In this document: one piece after another, positions 1-5,674 of the stretch | Layout: every line of letters starts with the position of its first letter | Position numbering within the stretch: position 1 is the stretch's first letter | Source: Pseudomonadota bacterium | GTDB lineage: Bacteria; Pseudomonadota; Gammaproteobacteria; Burkholderiales; SHXO01 | Reading direction: 5' to 3' | DNA length: 7,671 nt | Assembly (NCBI GenBank): GCA_023430065.1 | Contig: JAEZCG010000091.1 | Span: 1 to 7,671 of the forward strand | The notes under the pieces: model-generated | What the model was told of the DNA's origin: nothing | Databases searched by the model: none | What the model saw: the letters and a program-made list of their open reading frames with translations, nothing else | Program-made: the position numbers and the translations under genes

Positions 1-317
1 CCGCCTACCACATGATCCAGGCGATCCTGGGCGCGAAGGCCGCCTACGAGAAGGCACAGGGCGGCAAGGCCACGCGGCCTACGACCGAGCAGATCGTCGC
101 CGCATTCGAGCACCTCAGCTTCGAGACACCGAGCGGGACGACACGCATGGCGCTGGGCGAGGGCCATCAGGGCATCCAGGATCACGCCTACGGTATGGTC
201 AAGACGGTCGACGGTGCGCTGACCGTGGTCAATGTGACGCGCTATCCGGCCGAGGAGGTGAACCCGCCACCCGGGGTGAAGAGCGAGGCGTGGATAAGGG
301 GCGGAATGAAGCGATGA
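1..317 (+). CDS. ABC transporter substrate-binding protein, branched-chain amino acid type (C-terminal fragment)
   Basis: Open from the left edge in the frame starting at base 3, leaving about 104 C-terminal residues before a TGA at 315-317. The fragment matches the end of LivK-like (Peripla_BP_6) binding proteins. It has an amphipathic stretch (AYHMIQAILGAKAAYEKA), then TTEQIVAAFEHLSFETPSG, MALGEGHQGIQDHAYG, and a closing VTRYPAEEVNPPPGVKSEAWI. In this family the phrase PSG...MALGEGHQ followed by a YPAE...NPP tail is typical. Such proteins bind amino acids, aromatic acids or other small carboxylates in the periplasm and deliver them to an ABC permease pair. The signal peptide and most of the ligand-binding residues lie outside the window, so the ligand is unknown. 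The next + strand gene begins 85 bases later without an obvious terminator, so co-transcription is plausible. Confidence 0.85.
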   Translation, partial: AYHMIQAILGAKAAYEKAQGGKATRPTTEQIVAAFEHLSFETPSGTTRMALGEGHQGIQDHAYGMVKTVDGALTVVNVTRYPAEEVNPPPGVKSEAWIRGGMKR

Positions 318-390
318 CTGCGCAGCCGCTCTCACGGGGTCGACGGTGACGTCCCGACAACCCGGCGAGATCCGCAGTCCCGCCGAACAA

Positions 391-395
391 GAAGG
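391..395 (+). promoter_or_regulatory. Ribosome binding site of the AroQ-like gene
   Basis: GAAGG ends 7 bases before the ATG at 403. This decides in favour of the 148-residue form over the GTG at 346, which has no comparable purine-rich stretch at that spacing. Confidence 0.6.
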
Positions 396-402
396 CCTCA
401 CC

Positions 403-849
403 ATGGAACGCATCCTCCTCATCCAGGGCGCCAACATGAGCTACCTCGGCCAGCGCCAGCCGGAGATCTACGGGTCCACCACGGCCGCCGAACTCGACGC
501 GATGCTGCGCGCGCACGCCCGCGAGCACGCCTACTCGCTCGAGATCTTCTACACCAACATCGAGGGCGAGGCGATCAACAAGCTCTACGCTTCGGTGATC
601 GACGGCGTTCGGGGCCTGGTGATGAATCCGGCGGGGTTCAGCCAGGGAGGGTTCGCACTGCGCGACTGCATCGCGGCCCTGCCCTTTCCCTATGTCGAGG
701 TGCACATGACCAACGTGGAGAAGCGTGGGATCCATTCGGTGCTTGCGCAGAACGCCGCCGGCGGCGTGTACGGCTTTGGCGTTGACTCCTACTTCCTCGG
801 ACTCGAGGCGATGCTGCGCCTGCTGCGCAAGCCACCGCCGCGCGGCTAG
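403..849 (+). CDS. aroQ: Type II 3-dehydroquinate dehydratase-like protein (AroQ family), altered active site
   Basis: 148 residues, the usual size for type II dehydroquinases, which form dodecamers and interconvert 3-dehydroquinate and 3-dehydroshikimate by anti-elimination. The ATG at 403 was chosen because GAAGG (391-395) sits 7 bases upstream and the protein then begins with the family's first strand (MERILLIQGANM). An in-frame GTG at 346 would add 19 non-conserved residues. By recalled alignment with the Mycobacterium tuberculosis enzyme, the chemical core is kept: Asn11, Arg18, the catalytic Tyr23 in PEIYGST, Asn75, Glu99 and His101 in VEVHMTN, and Arg108. The substrate-contacting His of the usual THTSVALRD is Gln81 (SQGGFALRD), and the HAREEFRRHS segment is replaced by EKRGIHS, losing the distal Arg. 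It may be a catabolic or retuned paralogue, not the housekeeping shikimate enzyme. The stop codon overlaps that of the convergent SDR gene. Confidence 0.82.
   Translation: MERILLIQGANMSYLGQRQPEIYGSTTAAELDAMLRAHAREHAYSLEIFYTNIEGEAINKLYASVIDGVRGLVMNPAGFSQGGFALRDCIAALPFPYVEVHMTNVEKRGIHSVLAQNAAGGVYGFGVDSYFLGLEAMLRLLRKPPPRG
846..849. other. Shared CTAG: overlapping convergent stop codons
   Basis: The TAG of the AroQ-like gene (+, 847-849) and the TAG of the SDR gene (-, 846-848) are read from the same self-complementary CTAG. There is no spacer and no terminator between the two convergent genes. Confidence 0.9.
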
Positions 850-1634
850 CGCGAGAAGCTGCCGCCGCGGGCGTTGTGCCCGCCGTCCACCGTGATCACG
901 ATGCCGCTCACGTACGAGGCCCGATCCGACGCAACGAACACCACGACGTCGGCGACTTCCTGGACAGTGGCGGCACGCTTCATCGGCAGCCCGTCGAGCA
1001 GTTCGCGCCAGCGCTCCGGATCGCCGAGTTGATCGGCAGCGCGCCCGCGCATCAGCGTCACCAGGCGCTCGGTCTCGACCGCGCCCGGGCTCACCGCCAG
1101 AACCCGCACACCATGCTCGAGGCTGTAGCTGCCGAGCGTGCGCGAGAACGCATTGAGTGATGCATTCCCGGCCGATCCCGCGATGTAGCGATAGTCCAGC
1201 CTGTCCGCAGCGAGGCCGGTCACATTGACGATGACCCCGTGTCCCGCCGACTGCATGGCCGCGTAATAGGCGCGCGACATGTTGATGTAGCCGAACACCT
1301 TCAGGTCCCATGCCTCGCGCCAGCGCGCCTCGTCCACGTGCGCGAGGTCCCCGCCGGGGATGGCGCCGGCGTTGTTGACGAGGATGTCCGGCGTTCCCGT
1401 GGCGGCCAGCAACGCCGCCACGCTCGCGCTGCGCGACAGGTCGAGCGCGTGGCAGGCCACGTCGATGCCGTACTCGGCCCGGAGCCGGGACGCACCGGCT
1501 TCAAGCCGATCGGCCGATCGCGCCACCAGGTGCAGGTGGCAGCCCTCCTTCGCCAGCGCCGCTGCAACCCCCAGGCCGATGCCTTTCGACGCCCCCGTCA
1601 CCACCGCCCTGCGCCCCTGCAATCCCAGTTCCAT
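846..1634 (-). CDS. Short-chain dehydrogenase/reductase (SDR) with non-canonical YIAGS active site
   Basis: 262 residues with a classical SDR layout. The Rossmann dinucleotide motif is TGASKGIG (13-20), the adenine-ring pocket Asp is in LDL (64-66), NNAG is at 87-90, SPGAVETERL follows the active site, and a C-terminal ASYVSG...VDGG is present. The ATG at 1634 was chosen because GGGAG lies 7 bases upstream. An in-frame TTG at 1685 would add 17 residues before the conserved first strand and has no clear ribosome site. Arg39 after the second strand hints at NADP(H) preference, but this is weak. The catalytic region is unusual: the sequence NVTG (137-140) replaces the Ser-Ser motif, and Tyr150 is followed by Ile-Ala-Gly-Ser, so Ser154 stands where the invariant Lys normally is. 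I recall a subgroup of proteobacterial SDRs with YIAGSxGNA, so this is probably a lineage trait and not decay. Substrate unknown. Last gene of the leftward operon, 51 bases after the DUF3592-like gene. Confidence 0.88.
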   Translation of the reverse strand: MELGLQGRRAVVTGASKGIGLGVAAALAKEGCHLHLVARSADRLEAGASRLRAEYGIDVACHALDLSRSASVAALLAATGTPDILVNNAGAIPGGDLAHVDEARWREAWDLKVFGYINMSRAYYAAMQSAGHGVIVNVTGLAADRLDYRYIAGSAGNASLNAFSRTLGSYSLEHGVRVLAVSPGAVETERLVTLMRGRAADQLGDPERWRELLDGLPMKRAATVQEVADVVVFVASDRASYVSGIVITVDGGHNARGGSFSR

Positions 1635-1685
1635 TCCTGAACTCCCGCTTTCGTTTGGCTTGCGCACGTCGATGCGCGCGAACAA

Positions 1686-2462
1686 CTATTCCCGCCCGCC
1701 GCGAGGTCGCGCGGCAATCACCAGCATCCCGAATACACAGAGCGCCGGCCCCAGCGCAGCGAACGCGTAGCCGCCCGGCCAGCGACGGCGGTCGAGGAAG
1801 GCCTTGCTCCCGTCAGGCGCGATGAAGCAAGGGTGCACGGAGCCCAGCGGAAACTCGTCGGTCAGGTCCACCGGCTTGCCGTCGATCATCTCGCGCGGCG
1901 GGCCGATCAGCCACTCGGTGCCGCCGACGCGCCACGGCGAGTACGTCTGTCGCACGTGGCGCTGTCCTTCGCGATCGTAGGTGAAGGCCAGGTGCATGTA
2001 CGTGTGACGCTCGCTCCAGATCTTGCTGCCGCGGGAGGTGTAGGTACTGCCCTCGACGATCACGCAGGACGACTGCGGCCATGCCTGCGCGCGCCACCAG
2101 CTGAGCCATGGTTCGATGCTCATGGCCTTGGTCGCCAGCAGCCCCGGCAGGATCGCGCAAGCGCCCACGACGGTGTAGCCTATCGCGCGTCGCGTCGACA
2201 GCGAGGCGAGCCACTCTCTCCAGCTGAGCGGCGGATCGGGCCGGAAGCGCAGCCAGCGCCAGATCTTGCGAATGCCGCGCAGCGCGCCAAGGTTGAGCAG
2301 CAGGGCGAGTCCCCACGCCGGGTACAGCCAGCCGGAGGCGGCGAACTGCTCGCCGATCGGCCCCCAGGTTAGCAGCGCGGCGGCGCCGAGCAGCACCGCG
2401 CCGAAGGCCAGGGCAACCAGCGCATCGAAGGGAAAGCGCGGGAAGTTGCGGTCGCCCACCAC
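1686..2462 (-). CDS. DUF3592-like four-helix membrane protein
   Basis: About 258 residues. Hydrophobic segments lie near 13-33, 44-62, 94-112 and 230-250. Between the last two is a soluble region of about 115 residues (roughly 115-229) with the DUF3592 pattern: a Trp-rich start (WLSWWRAQAWP), a strand of type SSCVIVEGS, then AFTYDREGQRHVRQTYSPW, PLGSVHPCFIAPDGSKAFLDR and a closing helix. Proteins of this family have no established function. Two adjacent GTG codons (2460-2462 and 2457-2459) can start it. GAGGGG overlapping the TGA of the upstream alcohol dehydrogenase is 2 bases from the first and 5 from the second, so the second may be the true start and translation is probably coupled to the dehydrogenase. 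It is odd to find this protein inside an otherwise metabolic operon. It could be a passenger or an accessory envelope protein. Confidence 0.75.
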   Translation of the reverse strand: MVGDRNFPRFPFDALVALAFGAVLLGAAALLTWGPIGEQFAASGWLYPAWGLALLLNLGALRGIRKIWRWLRFRPDPPLSWREWLASLSTRRAIGYTVVGACAILPGLLATKAMSIEPWLSWWRAQAWPQSSCVIVEGSTYTSRGSKIWSERHTYMHLAFTYDREGQRHVRQTYSPWRVGGTEWLIGPPREMIDGKPVDLTDEFPLGSVHPCFIAPDGSKAFLDRRRWPGGYAFAALGPALCVFGMLVIAARPRGGRE

Positions 2463-2468
2463 GGCCCC

Positions 2469-3572
2469 TCAGGGATTCACCACCACTTCCCGGATCGTGT
2501 CGCCCCGGCGGATCGCGTCGAAACCGCTGTTGATGTCCTCCAGCGCGATGCGCCGCGTGATCAGCTCGTCGAGCATCAGCTTGCCGTCCAGGTACAGCTG
2601 CGCAAGCCACGGGAAGTCCCGGCGCGGACGCGCATTGCCGTAGCTGGAACGCACGATCTGCTTCTCGCCCATCAGCGAGCCCCAGCGGAAGGACACATCC
2701 TGATCGACATTGACCTTCCCGAGAAAGACGACACTGCCGCCCGGTCGCACCGATTCCACCGCGAGCCGGAACGCCTTCTCGTGCCCGGCCGATTCGAACA
2801 CGTAGTCGGGGCCGCGACCACCGGTCAGCTTCCGGAGCTGCTCGAGTGCATCCGGCGCTCCGCCGTCGACTGCAACGTGCGCACCGAACCGCAGCGCCGT
2901 CTCGCGCTTGTCCGCACTGAGATCCGCCGCGATGATGAGTCCCGCGCCCGCGATGCGCGCACCCTGAATCGCGTTCAGCCCGACCGCCCCGCAGCCGATC
3001 ACCAGGGCGCTGGCGCCCGGCGTCACCGGCACCTTGCGCGTGGCCGCGCCCACTCCCGTCATCACGCCGCAACCGATCAGGCATGCGCGGTCGAAGGGGA
3101 TGTCCTTCGGCACACCGATCGCGCCCGACTCCGGCACGACGCAGACCTGCGCGTGCGAGGACACCACCGAGAAGTGGTGCATCGGCCCGCCGCCGCGTGA
3201 CAGGCGCGGGCGGCCGTCGAGCAGCAGGCCCTTGGGCTGGTGACGGGAGAACGGCTCGCACAGGATGGGCAGATCGCGTTCGCAGTAGAAGCAGTGGCCG
3301 CAGTGGGGATTCCAGGAACATACGACGTGGTCGCCGACTTTCACCCGGGTGACCTCGCTGCCCACCGCCTCGACCACGCCGGCCCCCTCGTGCCCGAGCA
3401 CGATCGGCAGCGGATAAGCAAGCGACCCCTCGATCACCTCCAGATCCGTGTGGCACAGCCCGCTGGCACCGATGCGCACCAACACGTCGGTCGGCGCGAG
3501 CTCGCCCATCTCGATGTCCTCGATCGCGAGCGGCGTGCGCACGGCGTTGAGTACGGCGGCTTTGAACCTCAT
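2469..3572 (-). CDS. Zinc-dependent alcohol dehydrogenase (class III/AdhC-like MDR family)
   Basis: 367 residues, full length for the medium-chain dehydrogenase family, which oxidises primary or secondary alcohols with NAD(P)+ in the cytoplasm. The catalytic zinc ligands are Cys40 (GLCHTD), His61-Glu62 (GHEGAG) and Cys168 (GCGVMTG). The structural zinc lobe has Cys91, Cys94, Cys97 and Cys105 (HCGHCFYC...LC). The Rossmann motif GCGAVG is at 193-198, and Asp217 at the end of the second strand favours NAD+ over NADP+. The layout resembles class III and NDMA-type dehydrogenases (COG1062), but the true substrate cannot be inferred. Start ATG at 3570-3572 with AGGGGG 6 bases upstream. Downstream the DUF3592-like gene begins 6 bases after the stop. 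Upstream, a 96-base gap containing a palindromic repeat separates it from dctM. Likely role: oxidation of an alcohol made or imported by the neighbours. Confidence 0.93.
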   Translation of the reverse strand: MRFKAAVLNAVRTPLAIEDIEMGELAPTDVLVRIGASGLCHTDLEVIEGSLAYPLPIVLGHEGAGVVEAVGSEVTRVKVGDHVVCSWNPHCGHCFYCERDLPILCEPFSRHQPKGLLLDGRPRLSRGGGPMHHFSVVSSHAQVCVVPESGAIGVPKDIPFDRACLIGCGVMTGVGAATRKVPVTPGASALVIGCGAVGLNAIQGARIAGAGLIIAADLSADKRETALRFGAHVAVDGGAPDALEQLRKLTGGRGPDYVFESAGHEKAFRLAVESVRPGGSVVFLGKVNVDQDVSFRWGSLMGEKQIVRSSYGNARPRRDFPWLAQLYLDGKLMLDELITRRIALEDINSGFDAIRRGDTIREVVVNP

Positions 3573-3589
3573 GCCTCACCCCCTTTTAC

Positions 3590-3652
3590 CGCGAAGGCCG
3601 CAAAGAGCGCCAAGCGCACCGTCATTCCTCTGCGTCCTTTGCGCGATGCGCG
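3590..3652. repeat. Imperfect intergenic palindrome with CGCAAAG core
   Basis: In the 96 bases between dctM and the alcohol dehydrogenase, CGCAAAG (about 3599-3605) pairs with CTTTGCG (3637-3643). Further pairing lies outward (CGCG at 3590-3593 with CGCG at 3649-3652) and inward (GCGC at 3607-3610 with GCGT at 3632-3635). The left arm reads as loosely repeated units of the type GCGAAGGCCGCAAAGAGCGC. This resembles dispersed palindromes built from CGCAAAGRCGC units that I remember from intergenic regions of many proteobacteria. It has no T-run and is not a standard intrinsic terminator, but as RNA it could form a hairpin that stabilises transcript ends or dampens read-through into the dehydrogenase gene. 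Confidence 0.6.
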
Positions 3653-3668
3653 TTGAATGCTTTCTCTG

Positions 3669-4982
3669 TCACCCGCCCAGCCCCGGCAACCACAGTGCAA
3701 TCTGCGGGTTGAACAGCACCAGCGCCAGCACCAGGATCTGCAGCACGATGAACGGCCACAGGGAGGCGAAGATCTCGTTGAGGGTCACGTCCTTCGGGGC
3801 AACGCCTTTCAGGTAGAACGCTGCGGGGCCGAACGGCGGCGACAGGTAGGAGACCTGCATGTTCAGACAGAACAGCACTCCGAACCACACCGGGCTGTAG
3901 CCGAGCTCGCGGACGATGGGCACGAAGATCGGCATGGTGAGCAGGCAGATGCCGACCCAGTCCATGATCGTGCCCAGCAGCAGCAGAATGGCCATCATCA
4001 GCAGGATGACGACGACCGGCGCGACGTCCAGGCCGGTCATCAGGTTCTTGACGAAGGCCGGTCCGCCGGCGAGGTTGTACACGCCGATCATCGCGGTGGC
4101 CCCGAACGACAGCCACAGCAGCATGCCGCAGGTGCGCATCGTCTGTACAGACGACTCGCGCACCTGCGTCCAGCTCAGCTCGCCGCGCACGGCCGAGGCG
4201 ATCAGGGTGCCGACCACCCCCATGGCCGCCGCTTCGGTGACCGAGGCGATGCCCAGGTAGATCGTGCCGAGCACCGCCATGATGACCAGCAGCGGCAGCA
4301 CGAGCCCGCGCAGTTGCGCGAGCTTGCGCCCCAGCGGAATCGCCCGCTCGGCCTCGGGCGCGGGCGGTCCCAGGCGTGGATCGGCGAAGCACCGGACCAG
4401 AATGTAGATCATGTAGACGGCCGACAGGATCAACCCCGGCACGATGTTGGCGGTGAACAGCTCGCCGATCGGCACGTTGACCGTCAGGCCGTAGATGATC
4501 AGCACGATCGAGGGCGGAATCATCGTTCCGAGCGAACCGCCGGCGCAGATCGTGCCGATGGCGAGCTTGCGGTCGTAGCCCAGCCGCAGCATCTGCGGCA
4601 GGGCGATCAGACCCAGCAGCACGATCTCGCCACCGATGATTCCGGTCATCGCACCCATGATGGTGGCCGCCACCATCGTCTGCACCGCGAGCCCGCCCGG
4701 CAGCCGGCCGGCCCACACGCGCATGGCATCGAACAAGTCCTTCGCGACACCGGATTTCTCCAGCAGCGATGCCATCATGATGAACATCGGCACCGAGACG
4801 AGGGCGTACTCGTTCATGAAGCTGTAGATGCGGCTGGCGATCAGCGTCAGCCCCATCGGACCGTAGAGCCCCAGGCAGAAGGTCACGCCGATCAGGCCAG
4901 TGACGAACGCGAGCGGCAGGCCGATCGCCAGCAGCGCCAGCATGGAGCCGAACATCAGCACGGTGATCCACTCGATGCTCAT
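3669..4982 (-). CDS. dctM: TRAP transporter large permease DctM
   Basis: 437 residues, almost entirely hydrophobic with about a dozen membrane segments, the usual length for the DctM (12-helix) subunit. This subunit carries the substrate and sodium pathway of TRAP transporters in the inner membrane. Family signatures include PMFIMMASLLEKSGVAKDLF (65-84), GGEIVLLGLIALPQMLRLGY (117-136), AGGSLGTMIPPSIVLIIYG (147-165), SVTEAAAMG (247-255), GTIMDWVGICLLTMPIFVPI (338-357) and SPPFGPAAF (381-389). Start ATG at 4980-4982, 10 bases after the stop of dctQ, with only a weak ribosome site in the gap (the purine stretch GAACG). Translation is probably coupled to dctQ. With dctQ and dctP upstream it completes a three-part importer for an organic acid. 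Confidence 0.95.
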   Translation of the reverse strand: MSIEWITVLMFGSMLALLAIGLPLAFVTGLIGVTFCLGLYGPMGLTLIASRIYSFMNEYALVSVPMFIMMASLLEKSGVAKDLFDAMRVWAGRLPGGLAVQTMVAATIMGAMTGIIGGEIVLLGLIALPQMLRLGYDRKLAIGTICAGGSLGTMIPPSIVLIIYGLTVNVPIGELFTANIVPGLILSAVYMIYILVRCFADPRLGPPAPEAERAIPLGRKLAQLRGLVLPLLVIMAVLGTIYLGIASVTEAAAMGVVGTLIASAVRGELSWTQVRESSVQTMRTCGMLLWLSFGATAMIGVYNLAGGPAFVKNLMTGLDVAPVVVILLMMAILLLLGTIMDWVGICLLTMPIFVPIVRELGYSPVWFGVLFCLNMQVSYLSPPFGPAAFYLKGVAPKDVTLNEIFASLWPFIVLQILVLALVLFNPQIALWLPGLGG

Positions 4983-4992
4983 GGCGTTCGGG

Positions 4993-5490
4993 TCAGTGGC
5001 GGGCGCGCAGCCGGCGCAGATCGGCGATCAGGTGAACCAGGGACTGGACGCCCATCACGGCGACGGCCAGCGCGAACATCGTCTTCAGATAGGCAGGGAT
5101 CGGCCAGTTGATCGCGGTGCCGGTGGTCTCTCCTGCTTGCAGGGCGACGATCGCCTGCCGCGTCGCGGCGTAGGCAAGCAGCAGGCAGAACACCAGCGTG
5201 AGCAGCGAAGCGACCGCGCGCGCGATGCGCTGCGCACGCGGCGCCAGGCGCTCGTAGACGACGCTGATGGTGATGTGCTGCTGGCGCTGGTGCACCAACG
5301 GGCCGCCGACCACGAAGCAGGTGGCCGCGAGCGCGACCGCCAGCTCGTGCACCCACATGGTGGGTGCGCCGAACAGATAGCGCATCACCACTTCGTACGC
5401 GCTGATTCCGACGATGACGATGAACAGATAGCTGGTCAGCTCGCCGAAACGCTCGACGACGCGGTCCCAGCCGTGGTGCGGTGGCTCCAT
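4993..5490 (-). CDS. dctQ: TRAP transporter small permease DctQ
   Basis: 165 residues with four predicted membrane helices (about 18-36, 47-66, 92-113 and 135-156), the standard DctQ form. The loop EVVMRYLFGAPTMWVHEL (33-50) is the family hallmark, with Arg37, Trp46 and Glu49. It is followed by the HITISVVYERL segment (72-82). DctQ binds DctM in the inner membrane and helps dock the binding protein. The ATG at 5488-5490 was chosen because the family's N-terminal region (VVERFGELTSYLF) follows soon after and GGGGGAG lies just upstream. The in-frame ATG at 5605-5607 would add 39 residues and run straight through a terminator hairpin, so it was not used. The short distance between GGAG and the ATG suggests modest translation. 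Confidence 0.9.
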   Translation of the reverse strand: MEPPHHGWDRVVERFGELTSYLFIVIVGISAYEVVMRYLFGAPTMWVHELAVALAATCFVVGGPLVHQRQQHITISVVYERLAPRAQRIARAVASLLTLVFCLLLAYAATRQAIVALQAGETTGTAINWPIPAYLKTMFALAVAVMGVQSLVHLIADLRRLRARH

Positions 5491-5516
5491 CTCTCCCCCG
5501 GTTCGCGCGCACAAGA

Positions 5517-5539
5517 AAAAAGGGGCGAGGCCCCTTTTT
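5517..5539 (-). terminator. Intrinsic terminator or attenuator between dctP and dctQM
   Basis: GGGGC (5522-5526) pairs with GCCCC (5530-5534) around a 3-base GAG loop. The stem is extended by five A-T pairs, giving an A-run on one side and a T-run on the other. Read leftward it ends in a U-run, the classical rho-independent form, and because it is symmetric it could act on either strand. It lies about 135 bases after the dctP stop and about 27 bases before the dctQ start, so it probably ends most dctP transcripts and lets a fraction read into dctQM. Confidence 0.8.
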
Positions 5540-5623
5540 CCCTGCTTCGTCACCCGGTACAAGCCGGGCTCCAGGATGTCGTCTGCCCGCCTGCTTGCCG
5601 GATCCACTCCTTGCTCGACCGGG

Positions 5624-5640
5624 CTTCGTCACCGACGAAG
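5624..5640. other. Perfect hairpin in the dctP 3' region
   Basis: CTTCGTC and GACGAAG form a 7-bp perfect stem with loop ACC, about 35 bases past the dctP stop. There is no T-run. It could protect the 3' end of the dctP mRNA. The left arm shares the 11-base repeat found again at 5544-5554. Confidence 0.5.
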
Positions 5641-5674
5641 GCGCGGTTCCAGATCGTCCTCGGGGCAGCCGAAC

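Larger units (their letters stand above)
5491..5674. other. Regulatory spacer between dctP and dctQ
   Basis: 184 bases without a credible gene. Three potential RNA hairpins lie in a row: CTTCGTC/GACGAAG (5624-5640, 3-base loop), CCCGG/CCGGG (5553-5568, 6-base loop) and the strong GGGGC/GCCCC terminator-like stem (5517-5539). An 11-base direct repeat GCTTCGTCACC occurs at 5544-5554 and 5623-5633. No promoter was identified. Confidence 0.6.

Noticed and set aside
229..1311. 360-residue - strand open frame across the AroQ-like gene and part of the SDR
   Set aside because: No family resemblance, and it overlaps two convincing genes, so antisense/out-of-frame shadow.
1635..1685. TTG start for the SDR adding 17 residues
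   Set aside because: The added residues precede the conserved first strand and the ATG at 1634 has a better-placed GGGAG.
1813..3579. 588-residue open frame on the - strand covering the alcohol dehydrogenase and part of the DUF3592-like gene
   Set aside because: It is Arg/Ala/Gly-rich with no motif, lies in another frame of two well-supported genes, and is the kind of long shadow frame expected in GC-rich DNA.
3657..5111. 484-residue + strand open frame opposite dctM
   Set aside because: His/Gln/Arg/Asp-rich composition is the mirror of a membrane-protein gene read antisense. The opposite strand has clear TRAP permease signatures.
5491..5607. 39-residue N-terminal extension of DctQ
   Set aside because: It would be translated through the terminator stem and has no resemblance to DctQ N-termini; the ATG at 5490 fits the family better.
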